A DNA stretch of 64,000 nt from Sinobacterium norvegicum. Its GTDB lineage: Bacteria; Pseudomonadota; Gammaproteobacteria; Pseudomonadales; Sinobacteriaceae. A model generated the notes under the pieces. It saw only the letters and a list, made by a program, of their open reading frames with translations. It was not told where the DNA came from and ran no database searches. Both the position numbers and the translations under genes were made by a program. Of this stretch, positions 26,560-35,293 are shown piece by piece (positions within the stretch are counted from its first letter, which is position 1; each line of letters opens with the position of its first letter). The DNA is taken from the NCBI RefSeq assembly GCF_923077115.1, contig NZ_CAKLPX010000002.1:372001-436000 (forward strand), in the 5' to 3' direction.

Positions 26560-28440
26560 ATGTTTAAAGTACGTGATAATGAACCCAGTTATGCCAAGCT
26601 AAACGACCCGGTAATGCAGTCCGAGAACACCTACGGCCTGGCCATCGACCTCCTTGAGCGCGCTGGCGCCGATGGCGATGCCAATAACATGGTCTGTAAA
26701 GACCGCTCCATGGGCATCAACGGCGAGGAAGATTTTGTTGGCGACAACCCCAACCGCAACAAGCAGCATGCCTTTCACTTCACCGCCGATAACTGTATCG
26801 GCTGTCACGCCTGTGAGGCAGCCTGTAGTGAGAAAAACGACAACCCCGCCCACTTAGCGTTTCGCTCGGTCGGTTATGTTGAGGGCGGCACCTACCCCGA
26901 TTTCCGCCGCATGAATATTTCGATGGCCTGTAACCACTGCGATAATCCGGTGTGTTTAAAGGGTTGTCCGACCAAGGCCTATACCAAACACGTCGAGTAT
27001 GGTGCGGTCCTGCAGGACCCTGACACCTGTTTTGGTTGTGGCTACTGTACCTGGGTCTGCCCGTACAATGCGCCGCAGCTCGACCCGGTCAAGGGCCAGG
27101 TGTCCAAGTGCAATATGTGTGTCGACCGCTTAGAGGTGGGTTTAAAGCCGGCCTGTGTTGCCGCTTGTCTGGGTAATGCGCTGAACTTCGGTGTGGTGGA
27201 AAACACCCCGGACAATCGCCAGCAGGCCAAGACCAATCTGCCGGGCTTTCCCGATACCTCGATTACTCAACCCAATATCCGCTTTCAACAGACCAAGTCG
27301 ATGCCCGATGTGGTGACCCGCACCGATGGCATGCCGGTAAAATATAAGCGCCAGGATGACGGCGGTTATAGCCCCGTGGTCGACCAGAAAAAAGGCAAGG
27401 AGACGTTTTGGAATCTGCCGCGGTTGAGTTCGCGGGAAAACCCGCTGGTAATTTTCACCCTCGCCGTGCAGATGGCCATCGGTGGCTTTATTGTTAACTT
27501 CTTTGGTGGCAAGTTGGGCCTTAGCGCCTTTAACGAACTCACCGCCTCGGCGTTGTATGTGCCGTTCTTGCTGCTCTGCTTAGGTCTGACTGGCCTCGGT
27601 CTGTTGATGACAACCATCCACCTCGGTAAGCCGATGCGCTTCTACCGCGGCTTTAACAACCTGCGCTACTCACCGGTCTGTCGTGAGGGCTTGGGGATTA
27701 TGCTGTTTATGGCCTTTGCCGGCCTGCATCTGCTCTGTCAGCTGCCAGCCAATGCCTTGATTGTCAGCTATTTACCGCTGCTTGCAACTTTGCCAGATTT
27801 AGCCGCACCGGCACAGACCTTTGCCTGGTTGGCGACGGTTGCCGGTTCGACGGGACTGTACTACATGTATCGCTGCTACCGGATCAAGGCGCGTCCTTTC
27901 TGGGATCACTGGCAGACCGCTACCAGCTTTGTCGGTACAGCCCTGACCTTCGGTGGTATCGCGCTGTCGCTGATTACAGTGCCGGTTTGGGCTTATCTAG
28001 GAGAGTCTTATAGTGGTTTTCTACAGGCGACGGCGGTGCTGATGATGGCCGGCATGGCGCTGGAATTAGTTGGATTGTTTTTCCATGCCCGAGCGATGAA
28101 CCACGGCAATCACGAAGGTGCAGCGTCGCACTATATTCAGTGCACCACCTTCGGCAACAGTTATCTGCTGCGCAATACTCTGTTGGTTGTGAATATTCTG
28201 GCGGTGGCACTGTTGGCCTATTTGGCCCTGACCGGAGTGGCTGGTCTTGTGTTATGGTCGCTGGTATTGCTCTGTGTCGTTGCCTCGGCGGTAATTGGTC
28301 GAGCGTTGTTTTATGTGTTGGTGGTACCGACGACGATGCCCGGTGGCTTCTTTTGGAAGAACAAAGATTTTGAACAGCACGCCCGTGACATTGGCCTGGC
28401 CGATATGCCGCAGGTAGGTGTCGTACCGTTGGCGCACTAA
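26560..28440 (+). CDS. Fused DmsB-DmsC type electron-transfer and membrane-anchor protein
   Basis: 626 residues. The N-terminal third is a DmsB/NrfC-like ferredoxin unit with four cysteine groups: CIGCHACEAAC, CNHCDNPVCLKGC, CFGCGYCTWVC and CNMC with CVAAC, enough for four [4Fe-4S] clusters. After a linker, residues from about 295 form a DmsC-like domain of about eight membrane segments. In DMSO reductases these are separate subunits; here they are one chain. The gene lies 62 bp after the molybdoenzyme. The combination implies quinol oxidation coupled to a cytoplasm-facing molybdoenzyme. Confidence 0.9.
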   Translation: MFKVRDNEPSYAKLNDPVMQSENTYGLAIDLLERAGADGDANNMVCKDRSMGINGEEDFVGDNPNRNKQHAFHFTADNCIGCHACEAACSEKNDNPAHLAFRSVGYVEGGTYPDFRRMNISMACNHCDNPVCLKGCPTKAYTKHVEYGAVLQDPDTCFGCGYCTWVCPYNAPQLDPVKGQVSKCNMCVDRLEVGLKPACVAACLGNALNFGVVENTPDNRQQAKTNLPGFPDTSITQPNIRFQQTKSMPDVVTRTDGMPVKYKRQDDGGYSPVVDQKKGKETFWNLPRLSSRENPLVIFTLAVQMAIGGFIVNFFGGKLGLSAFNELTASALYVPFLLLCLGLTGLGLLMTTIHLGKPMRFYRGFNNLRYSPVCREGLGIMLFMAFAGLHLLCQLPANALIVSYLPLLATLPDLAAPAQTFAWLATVAGSTGLYYMYRCYRIKARPFWDHWQTATSFVGTALTFGGIALSLITVPVWAYLGESYSGFLQATAVLMMAGMALELVGLFFHARAMNHGNHEGAASHYIQCTTFGNSYLLRNTLLVVNILAVALLAYLALTGVAGLVLWSLVLLCVVASAVIGRALFYVLVVPTTMPGGFFWKNKDFEQHARDIGLADMPQVGVVPLAH

Positions 28441-28528
28441 TAGTGATGGGTACCACGTGATGGGCGTATTACATTCGCTGTGGTACCGTTGGTATATCAG
28501 AGGTTGAGCGAACAGTCGTAGGTAGCTT

Positions 28529-28912
28529 ATGAGTAGTATCGATCGCAGTCAGTTGCTGACTAAACGCATTATTATCGGCCTGCGTTATTATGATTTTGAA
28601 AAACAAAACCTGTTGCAGCAAAAACTGCTTTACGGTGTGGTGGTCAAGGTAATGGAGGAGGATGGTATCGTCGTCGAGCTGGCGCCGAAGAGTGAGCCCT
28701 TCACCCTGCCATCGGATATCAGCAGTTGGCACCCGGCCCCCAGTGGCAGCTTTGTGGTCGATGAACTCGACGACGATGTGGTTGACCCCGATTACTTGGT
28801 GCGCTGGGATATCGTCCGAGGCGAGCAGAGTAACGACAAGGGTGAGCATGAATGGTGGCAGTGGCAGGCGATCAGCGAGGCGCCGACAATTGATGTTGAG
28901 ACCAGTCAGTAG
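28529..28912 (+). CDS. Hypothetical protein
   Basis: 127 residues, family not recognised. The N-terminal two thirds look like a small beta-barrel (LLYGVVVKVMEEDGIVVELA), followed by an acidic stretch (VDELDDDVVDPDY) and a Trp-rich segment (HEWWQWQ). There is no signal peptide. It is 88 bp after the DmsBC fusion and 29 bp before the Sel1 gene, so it may belong to that operon. An opposite-strand open frame over the same bases is judged a shadow. Confidence 0.65.
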   Translation: MSSIDRSQLLTKRIIIGLRYYDFEKQNLLQQKLLYGVVVKVMEEDGIVVELAPKSEPFTLPSDISSWHPAPSGSFVVDELDDDVVDPDYLVRWDIVRGEQSNDKGEHEWWQWQAISEAPTIDVETSQ

Positions 28913-28941
28913 TAGCAGAATAGAGCAAGGTGGTAAGCCGT

Positions 28942-29736
28942 ATGTTTAAGAAAATGCTGTCGATGTTTAGCCAACGTGATGCAGTCAGCCCCTGGGCAGT
29001 CAGTAATATTCAGCCACCCAGCGTCGACGCACTGCAGCAGGAACAGGCCTTCTGTCGGCAGTATGAGGCGCTGGCCACCGAGGCGGCGGTCGAGCTGTGC
29101 TTGACCGAGGCGCAGGCTGGCATTCGCGCGGCGCAGTATTTCCTGGCGCTGTATTTCGACAGCGGTAATGCCGGCGTGCAAGATTACCAGCAGGCACGGC
29201 TGTATTATTATCGCGCCGCCCTACAGGACAGCCCCGAGGCCCAGTATAATCTGGCGACTCTACTGATGACCGGCCGAGGCGGTGATCAGGATATCGCCAC
29301 CGCCTTTGACTGGTATCAGCAGGCGGCAAAAAACGGTATTGCTCAGGCGCAGTTTAATATGGCGTCGATGTTGGATGATGGTTATGGCATTAAGGCCGAT
29401 AAACCACGCGCCTTTGCCTGGTATCAGGCGGCGGCAAAACAGGGCTATCCACAGGGTTGTCAAAATCTGGCGGTGATGTATTTCGAAGGCCAGGGTTGTG
29501 AACAAAACTTTATCGACAGCTATGGTTGGGCGATGCTGGCAGCGGCGGCCAAGGCCGACGGAGCAGAATCGTTGATCCAGGCGCTGGCTGAGAAGCTACC
29601 GCACGATGATATTGTGCTGGCCAAAACACGGGGCGATGAATTATTTGCCCTCTTTGCCCCTGAGTTGCGCCGACGCGCGGTGCAGAGCTTCGACCCGATG
29701 GCGACAGAGGTGGTCAATACCGCGCTGTTGTCGTGA
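28942..29736 (+). CDS. Sel1/TPR-like repeat protein
   Basis: 264 residues. At least four Sel1-like repeats are visible, e.g. AQYFLALYFDSGNAGVQDYQQARLY, AQYNLATLLMTGRGG, AQFNMASMLDDGYGI and GCQNLAVMYFEGQGC. There is no signal peptide. Such proteins are scaffolds or stress/cell-envelope factors; a specific partner cannot be named. The start at 28942 is chosen over a GTG at 28930. A hairpin terminator follows. Confidence 0.82.
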   Translation: MFKKMLSMFSQRDAVSPWAVSNIQPPSVDALQQEQAFCRQYEALATEAAVELCLTEAQAGIRAAQYFLALYFDSGNAGVQDYQQARLYYYRAALQDSPEAQYNLATLLMTGRGGDQDIATAFDWYQQAAKNGIAQAQFNMASMLDDGYGIKADKPRAFAWYQAAAKQGYPQGCQNLAVMYFEGQGCEQNFIDSYGWAMLAAAAKADGAESLIQALAEKLPHDDIVLAKTRGDELFALFAPELRRRAVQSFDPMATEVVNTALLS

Positions 29737-29741
29737 GCATT

Positions 29742-29779
29742 AACAAGGGGTAATCACTGGTAGGTGATTAGCCCTTGTT
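29742..29779 (+). terminator. Terminator after the Sel1 gene
   Basis: AACAAGGG-G-TAATCAC pairs with GTGATTA-G-CCCTTGTT around a 6-nt loop (about 16 bp of stem), directly after the stop. It separates the preceding genes from the P450 gene. Confidence 0.75.
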
Positions 29780-29820
29780 TCAATGTAACAGCTCTGAGAT
29801 AGTGTTTTAAATCCTGCGGC

Positions 29821-31224
29821 ATGCATATGCTCAGGCGAATAATAATAAAAACACTATGGGTAGTACGTACCGTGACCACTGACTATAAGCAGCGCCCCGA
29901 TTGTAACAACCTCTCACACATTCCTGGCGCCAAAGGCCTGCCGATCCTGGGTAACACCCTTGATGTGATCAAAGATCTGGAGGGGTTTATTCAGCAACTG
30001 CACCGAGATCATGGCAAGGTGTCGCGGATTAAATTGCTTAACCAGCACGGCTTAATGGTCAGCGGTGCCGACAACCACCAGCGTATTTTCCTCGATAGAG
30101 AGAAGAATTTCTCCAGTCAAAAAGGCTTGGAGCAGTCGATAGGACAGTTCTACAGCGGCTGTATTCAGATGACTGATTTTGACGAACACAAGTTTTTGCG
30201 TCGTATGATGCAGACAGCGTTCAAGTCGGCGGCGATGAAAAATTATCAGGCAATGGTTAACCCGGTTGTTGCCCAGCATTTAGCCACCTGGTCTCAGCAG
30301 CCTGAGGTCGATATCTTCCCCGCGGTAAAATCAACACTGCTGGCCATCGGTGCCAAGGTGTTTATTGGCGAGGAAGACCCCGCCGAAATTGAGCGTATTA
30401 ACACGGCTTTTTTGAATATTAATATCGGCCTGATGGGGCTGATACGTAAAGATTTGCCGGGTACGAAATACCGCAAGGGAAAACGCGGCCAGCAGTATTT
30501 GCAGCAGTACTTTCTCGGTCAAATAGCGCAGCGACGCCAGGGTGATCAGCAGGATATGTTTAGCTTTATGTGCCGGGAAAAAGATGACGATGGCAATTAT
30601 TTTCCCAACGAAATGATTATTGCGCAAGCCTCATTCATTTTGTTCGCCGCCCATGACACCACCACCTCATTGCTTAATCATCTGCTCTATTACACCGCGC
30701 TTCACCCGGAGTGGCAGCAGCGCCTGCGAAGTGAATGTGAGTCGATAGGCCGAGGCGCCGGTGAAACATTGGGCTATGACGACCTGCCGCTGATGCCAGT
30801 GATGGACAGGGTGATTAATGAGGTACTGCGCATGCGTCCCTCTGTCAGCCTGACGCCGCGACGGACGATTAATGCCTGTGAGATTGATGGCCATCAGGTA
30901 CCGGCCGATACGATGATATTCACCTCGCCGATTTTCAATCACTACGACCCAGAATTTTGGAGTGAGCCCAACACGTTTGACCCTGACCGCTTTAGCGAGG
31001 AGCGGGCAGAGCATAAACGCCACAGCTTCAGCTATTTGCCCTTTGGCGGTGGTGCCCACAAGTGCATAGGCATGCATTTCGCAGTCATGTTGACCAAGTG
31101 TTTCATGCAGCAGTTATTAACCGACAATAGTTATGCCTTGTCGGCTGATTTTAACAACCAGTTCGAGTGGGTACCAATGCCAAAGCCCAAGGGGTTAAAA
31201 ATTCACTGTCACCGCACACACTGA
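29821..31224 (+). CDS. Cytochrome P450
   Basis: 467 residues. The I-helix motif AAHDTTT (residues 276-282), the EVLRMRP ExxR motif and the heme loop PFGGGAHKCIG (Cys415 as iron ligand) are all intact. The N-terminal part (IPGAKGLPILGNTLDVIKDL, then DFDEHKFLRRMMQTAFK) resembles the CYP51/CYP120-like group acting on sterols, terpenoids or fatty acids; no subfamily is claimed. The exact start is uncertain (29821, 29827 or a GTG at 29872). No ferredoxin or reductase gene is adjacent, so redox partners are encoded elsewhere. Confidence 0.92.
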   Translation: MHMLRRIIIKTLWVVRTVTTDYKQRPDCNNLSHIPGAKGLPILGNTLDVIKDLEGFIQQLHRDHGKVSRIKLLNQHGLMVSGADNHQRIFLDREKNFSSQKGLEQSIGQFYSGCIQMTDFDEHKFLRRMMQTAFKSAAMKNYQAMVNPVVAQHLATWSQQPEVDIFPAVKSTLLAIGAKVFIGEEDPAEIERINTAFLNINIGLMGLIRKDLPGTKYRKGKRGQQYLQQYFLGQIAQRRQGDQQDMFSFMCREKDDDGNYFPNEMIIAQASFILFAAHDTTTSLLNHLLYYTALHPEWQQRLRSECESIGRGAGETLGYDDLPLMPVMDRVINEVLRMRPSVSLTPRRTINACEIDGHQVPADTMIFTSPIFNHYDPEFWSEPNTFDPDRFSEERAEHKRHSFSYLPFGGGAHKCIGMHFAVMLTKCFMQQLLTDNSYALSADFNNQFEWVPMPKPKGLKIHCHRTH

Positions 31225-31471
31225 TTTATGGTCGCTGGCATATTAAAAGTACGATGTTCGTCTTAGTTTTTTTATTTTTTGTTTTTAATAAGAAAAAAAT
31301 AATGCCAGTGATTTCTCTACGGTGCTTATAGCGCTTTAAAATGACCAATATCTACTGCGTCTATTAATTAATAACTCAACTCCATATTGTGACTATAACT
31401 CTAAGATGCGTTGGCTGGGCACGATGCTTAGGCAGCATTTATGCGGTAAATCACAGTTGGAGTGTATAACA

Positions 31472-32554
31472 ATGGATGTTTTCAATAACCCGTTTGGCAG
31501 GCGCGCAACAGCGCTCTGTTGCCTTGCTTTCTCTGCCATTAATACGCCGGTGTATGCGTTGGAGTGCGGTGATGTCATCACCACGCCAAGCTTTTTATTC
31601 AAGCAACTAAGTTGCAGCGAGAGTCCTGCACTGACGGTTGTCGGCCCGGCGACATTATCAATGAACGGCTTCTCGGTAACCTGTGACAGCCAAGAGGGTG
31701 GTGTGGGGATCTTGCTCTCTGGCAGTGACGGTTTTATCAGTGGCGGCGAGGTCTCTGGCTGTCGACAAGGTGTTGTGGTCGATGGCAGCGGTGGTCACTC
31801 GGTATTTGGTATGACAGTCAGCGCCAATGGTTTTGGTGACGACGGTGAGGGTGATGGTGACGAGGCAGGCTTTTTGGTGTTGAGCGGTTATAATTTTTTC
31901 ATCCAAAATCAAGCGCTGAATAACGGGGTAGATGGTTTTAATATCGACGGCAGTCACAATGCCTTTTTGTATAATAAATCCAGTGATAATGAAAACGATG
32001 GCTTCGATATCGATGGAGGCTCTTACAATAGCTTCAGTAATAACACTGCCTCAGGTAATGGCGATGACGGTTTCGATGTCGACTCGGGTTTCTCCGACGA
32101 AAGCGACCTCGGCGAGGGGGAACACAATACATTTACCCTGAATATGGCCAATGGAAATGGCCGCGATGGTTTCGATGTCGATGGTAATTACGGCCGTTTT
32201 ATCAATAATACGGCGAACAATAATGGTATGGAGGATGATGAAAACGAGGAGGATGGTTTCGATATCGACTCCAAGGGGAATGTCCTGCGCGGCAATATCG
32301 CCAACAATAACCCCGGCGATGGTATTGTGCTCAAAGACAATGATTATGATGAGGGCGATAATACGCTGGAGTCTAACTCAACCCGGCGCAATGGCCAGAT
32401 GGGCATCCGGGTGATATCGGATGACAACACGGTGACAATGAATTTTTCCTTTCACAATGACGAGTTTGATTTGTACGATGACCGATCGGACTGTGGTGGC
32501 AACCGTTGGTGGTTTAACTTTTATAGAAATAAAAGTGAGGCCTGTATTCGTTAG
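31472..32554 (+). CDS. Exported Asp/Gly/Asn-rich right-handed beta-helix protein
   Basis: 360 residues. An N-terminal signal peptide ends near TPVYA, before LECGD. From about residue 75 to the end the chain is built of PbH1-type rungs with Asn ladders (NGVDGFNIDG, ENDGFDIDGG, NGDDGFDVDSG, NGRDGFDVDG, EEDGFDIDS). Six or more of these DGF(D/N)(I/V)D units repeat every 25-40 residues. Acidic loops (GDDGEGDGDEAG, MEDDENEED) could bind calcium. The C-terminus has a Cys pair. The start at 31472 has GGAG at 31459-31462; a longer frame from 31406 would bury the signal. It may be a carbohydrate-active or surface protein; no catalytic residues were identified. Confidence 0.82.
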   Translation: MDVFNNPFGRRATALCCLAFSAINTPVYALECGDVITTPSFLFKQLSCSESPALTVVGPATLSMNGFSVTCDSQEGGVGILLSGSDGFISGGEVSGCRQGVVVDGSGGHSVFGMTVSANGFGDDGEGDGDEAGFLVLSGYNFFIQNQALNNGVDGFNIDGSHNAFLYNKSSDNENDGFDIDGGSYNSFSNNTASGNGDDGFDVDSGFSDESDLGEGEHNTFTLNMANGNGRDGFDVDGNYGRFINNTANNNGMEDDENEEDGFDIDSKGNVLRGNIANNNPGDGIVLKDNDYDEGDNTLESNSTRRNGQMGIRVISDDNTVTMNFSFHNDEFDLYDDRSDCGGNRWWFNFYRNKSEACIR

Positions 32555-32622
32555 CGCCATTCGCCTGATTAAGCGCAGTCGTAAGCTGGCGCCAGTGGTT
32601 CAACCGCTGGCCGCTGGCCCGA

Positions 32623-35121
32623 CTAATTATTGCTAAACTTTTCGACCGTGTCCTCTATTTGGTGGCTGCTAACCTGTTCATTGATCTCCTCGATCAGCTC
32701 TGGGTTGTCGTCGCCGACCGAGGCGATAACGGCCTCAACCATATCGTTAGCCTGATCCGGCGCCGCTTCTGATAACCGGCTGATTAATTCGAGCGTGGCG
32801 CTATTGTCCTCTTCTTCTTTATCGACACCAGGCTCTGCTGACTTGTCGCTGCTGTCGTTGTCATTGATGGTGGGGGTAATGCTGGGTTGAGTGTCTTCAG
32901 TGCTGGTTGTATTGTTGTTTTTCTCCGTTTCCGCCTGCTCTGACATCACCGCCTCGGCAACCTGGGTGCTGGCCTCTGGCACGTTCTCTACCACGGCAAC
33001 GGCAATGTCGATGCTGTTTTCCGGTGCGGCCTCGGATAATCGCTGAACGATATTCACAGCGCTCTCGTTGACCCGCTCGCTGATGGCTTCTGAAATTGCC
33101 TCGGTATATTCCTGTCGCTGTTTATCCTTTTCAGCCTGCTCAAAGGCGTCGGCTTGATCGGCATTTTTTGAGGCCATAATAATGGCTGCAGGCTGTGGTT
33201 GCTCGCTGTCACCTTGGTTGCTTTCACCTTGCAGGTCTTGGTCGGCGGTCTCGTTGTCCGGCTCATCATTAATATAGTTTTCCGCAATGGTACTGGCCAT
33301 ACCCTCGGCGACGGCAACGGCGGCATCGGGCACGGTCTCGACAATCTTCACCGCCACATCGATGGCTTTCTCGGGTGAGTTTTCAGATACCTTTGCCACG
33401 AGATCGACGGCTCGCTGCTCGTGTTCACCGCTGGCGGCGTCGGCGGGACGGGCGGTTTCGATGTCATCACTGAGCTCCTGGGCAAAGAATTCAGCAATTT
33501 CATCGGTGTTCTCTGGCAGGGTTTCAAAGGCGACGCGGGCCAGCACGCCACGAAGCTGTGGGATCTCTGCCGAGATTAAATAGGAGAAGTCGGCGAGGTC
33601 GCTGAGGTAGAGCTGGGCAAACAGGCTGATCACTTCGTAGGCTTTTTCCTCGCGAGCCTCGAGAATAGCCTCGAATATTTTGGGCTTATTCCATGGCACG
33701 GTTTCCGACAGTGCCTCGGCCAGGCGGCAGACATCGATCTCCTCGACAGTGGCCAGTGCACCGGCGATCTCATAGCTGTATTTAGGCTTCTTTTTTGCCA
33801 GCGCACAGGCCATGCGCACGGCCGCTGAGGGGTCGCTCTTGGCCAGTGAACGTGCCGCATGAGCCTCTTTGCTGAGGGGGAACTTAGCCTGAATAAACTT
33901 GGTTCGCGGGTCGAGGGTTGAGGCCGAAGGCACGACACCCGATTGCATAACAAAGCTTTCCTGTTGGTCGCTGGGCAGCGCCTGACGTTGGCCGATGCGA
34001 ACCAAGACGATAAACGCGAGCACTAACTGGCTGCCGGCGATACCATAAAAAAGTGTTGTGCTACCAAATAGGCTCATCCCCTGTGACATGGCAATCGGGC
34101 CAATAATACCGCCGGTGGCATAGGCGACCAACAGCGTACCCATGGCGGCATTAATTTGTTCCTGGCGCAGTTTGTCATAGGCCTCGGCAATGCTGAGTGG
34201 GTAGAAACAACTGAGTAAACCGCAGACCACACTGTTGATACCAACGGCAAACCAAAACTGATCGAGGGCAACCAAGCGGGGAACAGACAGCACCAAACCG
34301 CTGGAGAATACCAGTAATAATGTCATGACCGTTCGGCGGTCGAAACGGTCGGCGAGAAAGCCGACAGGCAGTTGCAATAGAAAGGCGCCGAGTACCGCAC
34401 CGGCCATAATCATCGAGACGCCGTAGCCGCTGAGGCCATTGCTGGAGGCAAAAATCGGTAGCATATTAAACATCGCAAAATACATCATGCCGGCGAAGAA
34501 GCAACCGGTAAAACCCAGCGGGCTGAGCTTGGCCATGCTGATAAACGACATTGTCTTTTGACTACTGACCTTGGGGCCGGCCTGGCGGCTCATCAGAATC
34601 GGTACCACCGACAGGCACAGCAACATGGCGCTGATAATGAACAAGAGGTCGGTCGCGGGGTCGCCAAGGTTGATGGCAAATTGGCCGAGAAAACTGGCGC
34701 TGAGAATCACCACCTGGTAAGAGGCGAGAATTCTCCCGCGGTTTTCGCTGGTCGAGCCGGCACTTAACCAGCTCTCAATGGCGGTAAAAATACAGGCATT
34801 ACAGAAACCGGCAAAAATACGCATCAAGCCCCACAGCCAAGCATTGGTGAGTAGGCTGCAGGCGAGAATACCGAAGGCGGCAATAGCACCACTGATGGCA
34901 AATAAACGAATATGGCCCACTCGACGGATCAATACCTTGCTATACAGGCCGCCGAATAGCAGGCCAACGCAGTAGAGCGATAGCACCAGGCCAATCGTGC
35001 CAGTGTCAAATTGGTTGATCTGTAGCCGGACGGGCAGTAATAGGTTGATCAGACCGTTGGCCAGCATAAAGATAAAGGCGCTGATGAGTAGTGAACTGGC
35101 GGATAGCAGGTGTTTATGCAC
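32623..35121 (-). CDS. MFS transporter fused to a long helical-repeat cytoplasmic tail
   Basis: 832 residues. Residues 1-400 form a 12-helix MFS transporter of the YcaD-like type (LGAFLLQLPVGFLADRFDRR carries the second MFS motif A). Residues 400-832 are hydrophilic and helical, with a degenerate repeat seen around residues 575-612, 687-724 and 775-810: 'L(I/V)..(L/V)SE.(A/S)P(E/D)......A..IVE.VP'. The linkers are acidic and Gln/Asn/Ser-rich. The frame is continuous with no stop or shift. I know of no standard MFS with this tail. It converges with the beta-helix gene. Confidence 0.85.
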   Translation of the reverse strand: MHKHLLSASSLLISAFIFMLANGLINLLLPVRLQINQFDTGTIGLVLSLYCVGLLFGGLYSKVLIRRVGHIRLFAISGAIAAFGILACSLLTNAWLWGLMRIFAGFCNACIFTAIESWLSAGSTSENRGRILASYQVVILSASFLGQFAINLGDPATDLLFIISAMLLCLSVVPILMSRQAGPKVSSQKTMSFISMAKLSPLGFTGCFFAGMMYFAMFNMLPIFASSNGLSGYGVSMIMAGAVLGAFLLQLPVGFLADRFDRRTVMTLLLVFSSGLVLSVPRLVALDQFWFAVGINSVVCGLLSCFYPLSIAEAYDKLRQEQINAAMGTLLVAYATGGIIGPIAMSQGMSLFGSTTLFYGIAGSQLVLAFIVLVRIGQRQALPSDQQESFVMQSGVVPSASTLDPRTKFIQAKFPLSKEAHAARSLAKSDPSAAVRMACALAKKKPKYSYEIAGALATVEEIDVCRLAEALSETVPWNKPKIFEAILEAREEKAYEVISLFAQLYLSDLADFSYLISAEIPQLRGVLARVAFETLPENTDEIAEFFAQELSDDIETARPADAASGEHEQRAVDLVAKVSENSPEKAIDVAVKIVETVPDAAVAVAEGMASTIAENYINDEPDNETADQDLQGESNQGDSEQPQPAAIIMASKNADQADAFEQAEKDKQRQEYTEAISEAISERVNESAVNIVQRLSEAAPENSIDIAVAVVENVPEASTQVAEAVMSEQAETEKNNNTTSTEDTQPSITPTINDNDSSDKSAEPGVDKEEEDNSATLELISRLSEAAPDQANDMVEAVIASVGDDNPELIEEINEQVSSHQIEDTVEKFSNN

Positions 35122-35293
35122 AACAGGTCTCAGTGAGGAAGATGATTAAATAGCCTAAGTGTAGACATTAAATCATTGTTGAATATGATTATTTATAGTT
35201 GTCCATAATGCGGATGTTGGCACTTTCAACCGTTGTTGTAGATCAAGAATTGGCAAACTAGCGGGGGCAATATTGGTCTTGATCGAATGCGGT

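Noticed and set aside
28469-28849. Minus-strand frame opposite the 127-residue hypothetical gene
   Set aside because: The plus-strand frame fits the orientation and spacing of its neighbours and has a ribosome site; the minus frame has neither.
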